DNA of 64,000 nt from Andrena cerasifolii (lineage: Eukaryota; Arthropoda; Insecta; Hymenoptera; Andrenidae). Under the pieces are notes generated by a model. It was not told where the DNA came from, searched no databases, and saw only the letters and a program-made list of their open reading frames with translations. Numbering within the stretch: position 1 is the first letter of the stretch; every line of letters begins with the position of its first letter. Below, piece after piece: positions 55,045 to 64,000 of the stretch. The translations under genes were made by a program, and so were the position numbers. Location: positions 1,178,001 through 1,242,000 of the forward strand of contig NC_135126.1 in assembly GCF_050908995.1 (NCBI RefSeq). Direction: 5' to 3'.

Positions 55045-55890
55045 AGGAGAGTGGGGTAATTTCGAAAACCTAAGCAAAAAAGCAAAGAAAACGAAAACTA
55101 TGTGAGAAATGAATTTATTTATTATTTACAAACATTCTTAAACTATTCATCTATAAAGTACTGTGACGAATTTTTGAAAAAATATAATAAAAATCAACTT
55201 TATAGAGAAAATGCAAAACCCTTGGTGTTAGTGATTACTCGACTGTCGTGGGGTAATCACGAACAGAGTGCTAAATATCGCAGAAGTCGCACAGAAAGCG
55301 CGACTTCAGTGGTCAATCCATAAAAAATGTTGCTACATACCTAACGTATTTTTTAAATTCCTCTTCTTGTGCATTAGAAAAAAATTGCAATTGGTCGGAA
55401 TATCGAAAAAAATAGAAAAGGTCGTTTTTTAAACTTTTTTTTTCTGAGCCTGAAATGAAAACTCAAAAATCCCTTTTGTAGATTTAAGTAATGTGTTTTT
55501 TAAACCTTTGAATGTCTCCCAAATTCCAAAAGTGCTCAAACGTAGTTTTTCGATTTTCACCACTTAATAAATTCAAACATTTTTGCGAACAAAAGCAACT
55601 TTTATTTTCAAATACTTTGCCACTAACAACTTTACCATTTTTGGTAGTGTATTCTTTACCGCTATTTCTCCTAATGTTTGTCATATGTTCAGCATAATTT
55701 TCTTGCCCCACATCTAAGGTTAATACATAATACAAAGATATGTAAGTGTTTGCTTTCTCACAAATTACTTGCAGAGAACAAATGACTTACACCACTATCG
55801 AAATGAACATGAAACTGTCGCAGTGACACTATCAAGTCATTGCTTACTTGACGGCAATTTTGCAACAATTCTTTCATAATATTGAAATAT
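55044..55890 (-). mobile_element. TA element, AGGAGAGTGGGGTAA end, longer copy
   Basis: It starts AAGGAGAGTGGGGTAATTTC after TA and shares about 450 bp with 20336-20790. Beyond that it carries an exon-like minus-strand frame at 55484-55735. The right end was not found and may lie beyond the nested MITE at 55892-56115. This copy probably represents the coding version of the family. Confidence 0.5.
55484..55735 (-). pseudogene. TE-derived exon with R-N-S-G-K-x-Y motif
   Basis: The 83-codon frame contains RNSGKEYTTKNGKVVSGKVF, then CFCSQKCLNLLSGENRKTTF and FWNLGDIQRFKKHI. The pattern (R-N-x-G-K-x-Y-x-x-K-x-G-K-x-V, C-x-C-x-x-K-C, N-R-x-x-x-F-x-x-[FY]-W-x-L-G-D) is one I associate with a repeated N-terminal module in arthropod transposon-derived proteins, whose transposase class I cannot name. 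It is minus strand within the 55044 element and closes with a stop soon after the motif. A further minus-strand frame (55758-55961, LLQNCRQVSNDL) may be another exon. Confidence 0.45.
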
Positions 55891-55891
55891 A

Positions 55892-56115
55892 GGGTAGATG
55901 CCCCATTTACTGTCAGTGTCCCTATTACTGCCGCTTTATTTATTTCACTAAAAAAAAACATAACGTATAAAGAATGTACTATAATAAGAAGAAGAGCAGT
56001 CCCAATTTTATGATAAATTCTTTTCTACACTATTCTTTATACGTTGCGTGTTTATTAAGTAAAATAAATGAAGTGGCAGTAACAGGGACGCTAACGGTAA
56101 TTGGGACATTTACCC
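55892..56115. mobile_element. TA-flanked MITE, GGGTARATG ends
   Basis: TA flanks GGGTAGATGCCCCATTTACT and the mirror TAATTGGGACATTTACCC. Subterminal GGCAGTAA-AGGGAC units are mirrored. It is non-coding. Confidence 0.75.
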
Positions 56116-56117
56116 TA

Positions 56118-58130
56118 AGTCAATATAACATAAAATAAGACAAATCTCCATTTTTTTTTAGTTTTTAGACTTATACCACTTTCATAATCACCGGGCACGT
56201 ATATGAAATCGAAGAGCCGCGTTAAGAATTATTTCATGTTAAAAGTTTAATTACCCAAAGTTACGAAGAAATAAAGCACAGATCGATGAAATTAGCGACG
56301 AATAGCTGAAGCGAAACTTAAGGGTTTCATCTACGAATAGCGTTTCTTTCAATCAACGAGGGTGGCGACTATCAAAACTTTCGACCCCGTCAAAGTTAGT
56401 ATAACTCTCGACGAATGGACTTCCGAAAGCTTCGTCAACGGGCGCGCCCCACCGACTGTTATTAACCATTCGTCGAGTCGCCCGTGGAGCGGTAACAAAA
56501 AGCAGAAAAAAAAGGAAGGAACACATCTCGCTTGAAGAACGAATTTCAATAAAACCTGTTTGCGATCGTGGCCCCAAGGTTCTCTCTGTCAACACATGAA
56601 GAGCAAACAACGAAAGAGCGGAGATAGACAGAAACAGAGACACCGAGGGCGAGTGAGAGCCGTGGAAAAAAAGGAGCGACGGGACGCGAGAAGGGGGAAG
56701 GCAGATGGAAAAAGCAGAGGTGGCGAAAAGGGTGGACGCGCGGGGTGGGGCGGGGTGGAGCGGTTAAAGCAAGAGGGAGAGGAGGAGCTACCAAAATAGC
56801 TGGACATTCCGTTAAGTTGCCTCTCTACAGCTGCTCGAGACGCGAAATAAAGGGACGGCAATAGAGAGAAGGAAAGCGGCGTTTATCCGTCGTGTTCCTT
56901 GCCTCGGTCCCACCTCGAAAAGCGTTTCAATTACAAAATCCTGCGAAATCACCCGGCGACTCTCGCCAGCTGCTCGTCCACCCGTTATATTTGTTGTGCT
57001 ACGCTGCCAGCTCTGGCCACCACCCTCCTCTCTTTCCCCCTCCTTCACCTTCTTTCACCCCCTTTCAACCCTCCCTCTCCTTCATTCCGGCCGTCCAGTT
57101 CTGGACGTAACCTCTCCCCCGAGGCAGAGGAGAGAAACAAAAAGGGCACGCCTATTGTTTGAACAAGCCAGAGTAAACACCGGTGTCCGACAAAATCGAA
57201 CTGCCAAGGTTCGCGAATCGCAGACAGATACTTCGATATTCATGTCGCGCTTTCCATTCCCCGTTTCGCTACACGCCGATGATTAACCTTTCACCCGCGG
57301 GATTCGGATCCGCCCGTGCAAAATCCGCGGAATGCCTCGGAATTTTGGCCCCAGCCAGACGGGCCGTGATATTGTTATCCGTTTCGGTTTAATTAACTCC
57401 CCGCGCGGGGAGTATTTTTCTTGCGGCTTCGGTTAGACGTGGCGTTCCTAACGAGCCCGGGTTTCTCGCGCTGTTACTGTAATGGGGCGTGTATTCCGGC
57501 CACTTGTGTTGGGACTGAATTTTGAAACTCAAAGGACGTTCCTCGCTTGTGAATGCTTTGTATGCAGAAAGCAGGTAATAGTGAAGGACTGACGTTTGCT
57601 TCGCAACATTTCATAGAACGCAATTAAATGCACTCTGTTCACGTGAAAAGGAAAGCTGTTACTGTTTTCTTACTTTCGAGTAGTTGAGAACGTGATAACG
57701 TTAATGATCACTTTTAAATGTGAAAAGTTTTCCAACGCAATAAAGCAAAAGGATTACCCTAAATGAGAGTCGTGGGAAAAATATTCCATCTTTAATATTC
57801 GCACTTTTAAAAATGTGGAATACAGTAAATTCTCGTTATAGCCCCGATCTTACCATGCGCAGTACGCCCGGTGACTATCCCCACCATTTCTTGGAATCCT
57901 TCATTCGAGAGTGAGGGAACCCGAGAACAAGTGAGGGGGAACGAAAGAGTGGACGGCAACTTCGTGTCGACTGTGTCGTTCCTTCTCGCTCGGTCTTGGG
58001 TTTTCTTACTCGCGGCCACGGTGTAATAGACAGGTGTTCGGACTCTGTACCTTTTACCCCAGCGATTTTGTGTGCCGATTTCTGTTTAGTTCCCCTGGCC
58101 GCCGCGAGAGGCGTCGTGACTTAGAAGGCA
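56118..58130. other. Unassigned, GC-rich at 56540-57500
   Basis: A strongly strand-biased purine-rich run (56600-56800) is followed by a pyrimidine-rich run (57010-57110), with a CpG-rich segment to about 57440. Open frames appear on both strands (for example 56589-56861 and 56996-57286) with low-complexity translations. No gene is supported. Confidence 0.3.
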
Positions 58131-58133
58131 TTA

Positions 58134-58271
58134 GGGCGGTGTTCTCAGTCGCTACTTATTCTTAGGCTAATACTTAAGCATTCGGTATCCTTTACTAGCT
58201 ATTAGGTTAGTAGAGGATGCCGCATGCTTAAGCATTTGCTTAAGAATAAGTAGCGACTGAGAATACCGCCC
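58134..58271. mobile_element. Short GGGCGGTRTTCTCAG foldback MITE
   Basis: TTA at 58131-58133 and 58272-58274 flanks GGGCGGTGTTCTCAGTCGCT and the mirror ending GAATACCGCCC. It is the same family as the 644-bp element at 4322-4965 (GCTTAAGCATTTGCTTAAG arms). Confidence 0.8.
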
Positions 58272-58274
58272 TTA

Positions 58275-58500
58275 GTGATCCTCTAGGGAGTGATCGGAAC
58301 AACGTATATCGTCGCTGATTGGTTGCTGCGATTTTGGAGCAAAAGCGGAAGTAGACACAGAAAGAAACTGTAAAAAAGAAAGAGACAGAAAAACTGACAG
58401 AAAGAGGGAGAGAAATACTGATAGAAAGAGATAGATATGTTGATTTCCGGTTTTGCTCCAAGATGGCTGCGGTTATACCGATCACTTCCTAGAGGGTCAC
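58275..58500. mobile_element. TA-flanked MITE, GTGAYCCTCTAGG ends
   Basis: TA at 58273-58274 and 58501-58502 flanks GTGATCCTCTAGGGAGTGAT and the mirror ATCACTTCCTAGAGGGTCAC. It abuts the preceding MITE. A purine-rich GAAAGAGAGACAGA-type interior shows no coding potential. Confidence 0.8.
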
Positions 58501-58571
58501 TAGAAGGCATATACATGTGTGTTAACGAGATTGTGGTAGTAGAGATTTTAATGGTATTGCTGGGCTTGCCA

Positions 58572-58722
58572 GAAAAATCCTACGCGTAATGGAGGGGGAA
58601 CATGCCACGCATGCGCGTGATGACGCTGTCATTTGACTGAACCTTGGCGTCAATTGGTTTGACGTCATGGGGTCATCACGCGCATGCGTGGCGTGTTTCC
58701 CTTCCACTACGAGTAGGAATTC
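58572..58722. repeat. Palindrome with GCATGCGCGTGATGAC arms
   Basis: CCTACGCGTAATGGAG and GCCACGCATGCGCGTGATGA on the left are mirrored on the right by TCATCACGCGCATGCGTGGC and CTACGAGTAGG. It is probably a small MITE; the target duplication was not resolved. Confidence 0.65.
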
Positions 58723-60535
58723 CATACCAGGCCTGTATATATATGTAAATGCCTTTACACAGCCACGAAATCTGCCGGCCGTCAGAAGAAATAGGACGAA
58801 AAAGTCACACATTCTGGACAGGAGTCGGAACACCTGTCATTACACCGTGCTCGCGGCATTGGCCGCACGGAATAGTGTCCGCAACGCGTCGTACGCCCGC
58901 CGCCACACAGTGTAACGAGTGTGTATAGGAAAAACAGTAAAAAATCAATTTTCCATTAAGATACAGTTATTTACATGTAATTGATATATTAATCATATTT
59001 ATGCGCAAAACAATTAATTTTTAACATAAAATAATTCAGTAAAATATATTTTTGAACATAATAAAAATTAAACAAATAAAATATATATATTTTTAAATAT
59101 ATTTAAACACAGATTAATAACAAACATATAAAACAATTATAAAAAATATATAATTCATTTTTTTAATAATTCGTATTGATAATAAATTTTAAATTAATCA
59201 TTCTTATTATACATCGTCTCTGTCAGTTGAATCTAAAGGAATTCAAAGCTCAGTGTCTTTTAAAAATAAATATTCTAGCACAGACTTGTCTAGTTTTTTC
59301 ATTTTATTATGTGTATTTTTTCTTATGTGGGAGCACTCGGGAGCAGATACAATTTATACCACATTAAAGGCCATAAAAATAACTAATTGTAGTAAAAAAA
59401 TGAAAGAACCTATATGTTTCGTTTTTTTTAAGTCTGCAGAATTTAGAAGATGCGACAAAAAATAGTAATAATTTGAGCCACTGATACGTATCCATATCTT
59501 TAAATGCAACAATTTTTAATTAATAAAACGAAAGAAGGATATATTTTGCTTATTCTCAAAAAAAAAAGAAAAGTTATAAATACAACAAAAATGCAGTGGG
59601 TAAATATTTCCTATGTGTAGTCTGTGTCAGCTTGCGTTTGGTTATTCGCCTTTGAATGTAATTACTAACCTTAAATCCGTTATTTATGTTACTAAGTTAT
59701 GATGTTTTTATGTCGGAGGAGTGTTTACTATCAATTCCATGAAATGAAATACAAAATTTCAAAATTCAAATTTTTGCTTTTTGAACACGTGCCGCGACAC
59801 TGGACGCCAGCCCCGTTCGTCAGGTTTAATACGAATGTTTACTGTAATATGGAAATTTAACGAGCGAGTGAAATTAAACATAACACAGAGTGTAATTAAA
59901 CATAATAAATTAACTATGGAAATGAATGGTCTTTGGCTACTATCAGTAATAGTCAATTTTGAAATAATTCAGAAAACGCAGAGATTTAAAAATTTTACTT
60001 TAATTTTTCCATGACACATTTCGCACAAAAGAAACCCCTTTCATAGCAGCAGATGAAAGTCGGACTTCGTACCAAATTTTACCTGAAAACGTGCCGTTTC
60101 CCATCGTGTATACGTACCGCGAAATTGAACGAGCTTTCAAATAAATAAAATTCAAACTACAGTTATTTTACGCGGGGAATCAACCATACGCAAAGGACAA
60201 GCTGTTTCCTTTACGGACAAAAATGTAACTGGAAAAATTTGTACGTAGGTACATATTCAACAAACAACCTACTTCACTTATGTAATTAAGAAGAACTGAG
60301 TATTCTGAATACTTCCATAAAATTACTACGTGTCACTGATGGAAAATGTGAATTCTCTAGTCCTCTTACTTCTGCATCTGTCATTTAACATGAAAATCGT
60401 ACACACAGTGCTTTCATAGTGATAAAAAAAAATTACAGATATGTATTATTAGTCAGAACTTCTGAGGAAAAAGACTAGAAATATGAAAGTCTTGTGGTGT
60501 CGTTGAGAAGAACACTTTTACTTAATTGAAAAGTT
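58723..60535. other. AT-rich unassigned sequence
   Basis: It is very AT-rich from 58930 to 59220. No gene or repeat pair is recognised. Confidence 0.3.
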
Positions 60536-60654
60536 CTTGTAGAAAACACTGTAAGTGCCAAAACTGAGAAAAAAATTTATCGGAAAATGTTACGTGCCCA
60601 TGATAATTTATAGTATAGAATTTGATTTTTGGCACTTACATTGTTTTCTACAAG
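60536..60654. repeat. 119-bp hairpin, possible MITE
   Basis: CTTGTAGAAAACACTGTAAG and TGCCAAAA are mirrored by TTTTTGGCACTTACATTG and TTTTCTACAAG. The loop is about 60 bp and no clear target duplication is seen. Confidence 0.65.
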
Positions 60655-61640
60655 GGCTTCAATTCGTTGGTATAGAATTATAGATTATAGAAGATACAAA
60701 TGGGTACACGTGAGAATATTCAGAAAGAATGATGATATACGACATCAAGTTCATTTCGTAGCCGGTATTTGTTGTCACCTCGGCCGACACCAATCAGACC
60801 ACAATCAAAAAACTCCTATTTTAGTTCACGTTGCACTGGGAATGGTTCTAGCAATCTTTTGAATGTCTGTTGCCGTTCAATTCAGCTCTCTTTTTTCCTA
60901 CTATCCGTGAAAAATCCGCTGCGTAACCGAAATGGCTTGCTCGATTTTCTGATAGGGATTCCCATAGTTTCAGTCCGTACCACAGACTCAAATTTCGACA
61001 GAGAATCACTACGTTTATTTGCATGTGGGTGGATGGAATAACGCGCGAACAATGGTGTAACTGAAGTAAGTTTCCAATGGAAGCTAACATTCTATGTCAG
61101 CCCTACATATGTTAGATGGAAAAATGTTTAAAATTGAAGAATGAGAAAAATAAGATTGTACGTTTAATATTCTGGTGGCTGTTGAAAAAGGGTTCGAGAT
61201 TTATGGAGCATATAGTACTCACCAAACTGTGTAAAAATGCTTAGTGAACGCAAGTCGAAAAATTAATATTGAGTATAATCGGAATGATTTTTGTTTTATT
61301 TGTTTATTGCATATAGCGGGCAAACGAATATTTTTTACAATATACTTACTTTGTTTATCCAGAAAATGTATTCTGAGTATACACTTTAATTTCCAAGTTG
61401 ATATATTTTCAAAGATTCCTAGTCTGTGCTTGACAGGCATATTCTACTCACCGCAGCAAGACAGACTTACTTTCTATATGGCGATATTATAAAATTATGG
61501 CACAATAGAAATGTAAATACGTTTATTTAGTTTAGTAAATAGCATGTACCTTCTAAGTCCAAATCATTGTTTGAACAACCTCGACTAAAAATTCTAATAA
61601 GTATTCATCTTCCAAATCGTCGCAAAGAAAATAATTTTAT
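60655..61640. other. Unassigned sequence
   Basis: I see no gene or repeat. Short open frames are unsupported. Confidence 0.3.
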
Positions 61641-62392
61641 GATTTAATGCAAATTCCATAACAAATGAGCGATTTATTGCAAATTCCGAACCTGCACCCG
61701 TCACTGTTACGTGCAATATTTTTGCTTTGGGCAACTCCGGATTTGAAAAATTCGCCAAAAATAGAAAAAAAACTTATCAACTCAATAACTACTATTTATT
61801 GTGAGAAAATATATTATTTTTCAATCAGTGTTCTCTTTTTAATGTTAAGTCGAAGCAATAATTTTATAAACAGTTTTTTCTAATTTACTCGAAGTTGGTA
61901 AAGATAAAGCTGCATCCCTCTTGTTGCAAGCAGGCCCGGATTAAGATTTTTGGGGCCCGGGGCTACCAAACCTTCGAGGGCCCCCCGTGGTTGAACGGAG
62001 GGGGGGGGGGGTGTAAAAAAAGATATTGGAGAATTAACTTTTATTTAAAGTATAAGTTATACTCGAAACATTTTTTTCAATAACGAATAGTTTGGGAGAT
62101 ATGTAATTGCGTGCGAAATTTCAAATAGGATACCTTTCATTTGTCTAAAAATACTATATAATACTCAAAAAATGTAAAAATTTAAGTAGATATCACAAAG
62201 GAGGTTTAAACAATGATATTTTAAAATGAAAACATAAAATTGGAAGTTGTGGAACTCAGACAATTTATTTGATACAACATTTCCAACGAAGACAGAAGTG
62301 AGCTAATCGATTAGAACGGGCCCCTCCCGGAAAGTGGGGCCCGGGGCTGCAGCCCCCCCCCTTTAATCCGAGCCTGGTTGCAAGGTCCTCAA
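61641..62392 (+). mobile_element. Fragment of the TGAGG foldback family, split
   Basis: Sequence at 61660-61930 matches 10005-10225 (for example TTTTTAATGTTAAGTC and the GAAGTTGGTAAAGA tail). The terminal TTGCAAGGTCCTCA lies beyond the nested hAT MITE. The left limit is unclear. It is non-coding. Confidence 0.6.
61931..62376. mobile_element. hAT-type MITE (446 bp)
   Basis: GTTGCAAG is duplicated perfectly at 61923-61930 and 62377-62384. The ends are CAGGCCCGGATTAAG and CTTTAATCCGAGCCTG. G/C-rich subterminal GGGGCCCGGGGCT-type blocks occur at both ends. There is no ORF. Confidence 0.9.
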
Positions 62393-62992
62393 GAATTATT
62401 ACCTACTGTTATCAGTATATTAAATTATATTGGATTGCTGAAAATTAGTTGAAAATACTTTACTTCGATACTGACAGGATTATCTCACCATCCTTTCATA
62501 ATTCTCAACCGAACAGCTTGAAAGAAATGTGAAATAAAACCGCCCACATTGAGTACCTAACTAATGGCAACCCCTCTGGTAAATTTTGTAAGTTTCTAGT
62601 GAAATAGCAAGGGCGGAGGAGAATCATTCTTTACGGGCTTAAGCCGGAACTGGCAATTTAAACGTACAATAGAACAATATTGCAGCCCTTTACTCGGCTG
62701 GCTTCATAACAGCCCCGCTTTCATCTAGAAAGTCCAGAACGTCGTCGATATAAGTCACGCTGATTCGCCGAGATTAAGCGTTTAATACAATTACCAAGGA
62801 AACAGATGTGCGTTACATCTTCGCGTGGAATTGGCTTTGTTCCATGCCTGTTTGCATTGTATTAGGTTGATGCATCCGATATGTCATCGCTTTCTTAATC
62901 AAACACCAGAGGCGAGTATCTTCTTAAGAACTCGGCGCATTTCATAAAAAATAGTTTTCGTGCGATTTCCCACCCGCTATACTATTTCAGAT
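62393..62992. other. Unassigned sequence
   Basis: No repeat or gene is recognised. Confidence 0.3.
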
Positions 62993-62994
62993 TA

Positions 62995-63390
62995 GTTAAA
63001 GTGAACAATTCTAGAAGGCAAAAGGAACTCTGGTATAATTTTATTTGAAATTTTAATTTATGTTTCACTTGATTTATAAAGAAAAATACTTTACTTAATT
63101 AATTATGCTGGATAGTTAGACTTTCGAAAAATAATACACATGTGTTAGGAAAAGTCGCCTCCTCTTTAATACGAGGAATCTTAAAATATAAAATATACCA
63201 TTAAAGATTCCTTGTATTAAAGAGGAGGCAACTTTTCGTAACACGTGTGTATTATTTTTCGAAGGTCCAACTGTCTAGCACAATTAATTAAAGTATTTTT
63301 CTTTTTTAAATCAAGTGAAGAATAAATTTAACTTTCTGATAAAGTTATTCTACAGAATTCCTTTCGGCTTCTAGAATTGTTCACTTTAAC
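62995..63390. mobile_element. TA-flanked palindromic element (396 bp)
   Basis: TA flanks GTTAAAGTGAACAATTCTAG and its mirror CTAGAATTGTTCACTTTAAC. The arms mirror through AATAATACACATGTGTTA and CTCCTCTTTAATACGAGG. It is Tc1/mariner-type by target only. Confidence 0.8.
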
Positions 63391-63651
63391 TACTTGAAAG
63401 GTATATTTTATATTTTAGCTTGTGTAGTTACGCCCTGAAACTACAAAAATCGTTTAAAAACATTTCACACGCACCAGCTTAATGCTTGCTGTTTCAATAA
63501 AGCAAATTTTGATCACACTTTATAATTTCCAAACAACAGAGTCATATAAAAAAAAAACAGAACATTTAAATACCTGCAACATTCAGAACACTAAATAAAT
63601 GGTGCGTCGTGAACGTAAAAACTCCAGTGTTCAGCTACAATAAAAGCTTAA

Positions 63652-64000
63652 GGGGACTAGGCAGTCGAAAAATCTATTTTTTTATTGCATTTTCCGAAAG
63701 TACTATCTTTTCTGAATACAAACCTCTGATATGGTCTGTAAAAATTCGAGATTTTCATAAAAAAAATTTAGAAGTCACCGGATTTTGGTATCATCATTGT
63801 TTGCACGCTACCAAAATCCGGTGACTTCTTAATTTTTTTTATGAAAATCTCGAATTTTTACGGACCATATCAGAGGTTTGCGCCGAAATGACACATGTTC
63901 TACACATCCAGTAATTTTTTCCAAGTCAATTTGAACCTCAATTCGCCCGCAATCAGGAAAAAATGAAGAGAAAAAAATATTCGAGGAAAACGCATTTAAA
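63652..64000. mobile_element. Kolobok-like foldback, runs off the window
   Basis: TTAA at 63648-63651 precedes GGGGACTAGGCAGTCGAAAA. The arms mirror around about 63800 (AAAATCCGGTGACTTCTTAA). The left arm has an internal deletion relative to 40252-40606, while the right arm keeps that part and continues past the right edge. Confidence 0.65.

Noticed and set aside
1..64000. CRISPR arrays, operons, bacterial promoters
   Set aside because: The sequence is eukaryotic in character. Repeats are inverted or dispersed, and none forms regularly spaced direct repeats.

Overview
The window looks like non-genic arthropod DNA, probably from an insect. The transposase families, the Ty3/Gypsy element and the mosaic of AT-rich sequence with CpG-rich patches all fit an insect, and Hymenoptera is my guess. 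That assignment is inference, because I found no host protein gene, rRNA or tRNA that could anchor it. The only long intact coding sequence is the Gag-Pol polyprotein of an LTR retrotransposon. I read the rest as a large intergenic or intronic region filled with DNA transposons.

Layout. 0-10 kb: a pogo-like element with a broken transposase, TA-flanked and foldback elements, an (AT)n tract, and the start of a 1.5-kb foldback. 10-20 kb: a Helitron-like end, a 456-bp hairpin, a second pogo-like element that keeps a 53-residue DNA-binding ORF and carries a 776-bp insertion, a piggyBac-type MITE inside another one, and two long inverted repeats. 20-33 kb: TA-flanked MITEs, two transposase remnants of one MULE/Kolobok-like family in opposite orientation, TTAA-flanked elements, a TTA-flanked palindrome, and a hAT element split by a 1.1-kb solo LTR. 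33-37 kb: mostly unassigned sequence. 37-47 kb: a piggyBac-like element hosting a Helitron and a hAT, another TA element, and a stack in which one TTA-flanked element carries a hAT palindrome, a foldback (itself hit by a solo LTR) and a hairpin MITE. 48.7-53.7 kb: a complete Ty3/Gypsy element on the minus strand with 390-bp LTRs that read as identical and a 1355-residue Gag-Pol. 53.7-64 kb: a pogo-type C-terminal zinc-binding tail, a TE exon, more MITEs, and a foldback running off the right edge.

How the parts relate. The retrotransposon is self-contained: LTRs, a proline-tRNA-type primer site, and Gag with an N-terminal SAP-like motif, two zinc knuckles, protease, RT, RNase H and integrase. 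All its catalytic motifs are present, so it may be recently inserted and competent. The DNA elements are non-autonomous or decayed and would need enzymes encoded elsewhere. Target-site duplications (TA, TTA, TTAA, 8 bp) and terminal sequences let many be placed in superfamilies, and the nesting gives relative ages. Several GC-rich blocks (about 12.3-13.2, 19.2-20.0, 34.0-34.6, 36.3-37.1, 47.4-48.1 and 56.5-57.5 kb) are not explained by repeats and are the best candidates for host regulatory sequence.
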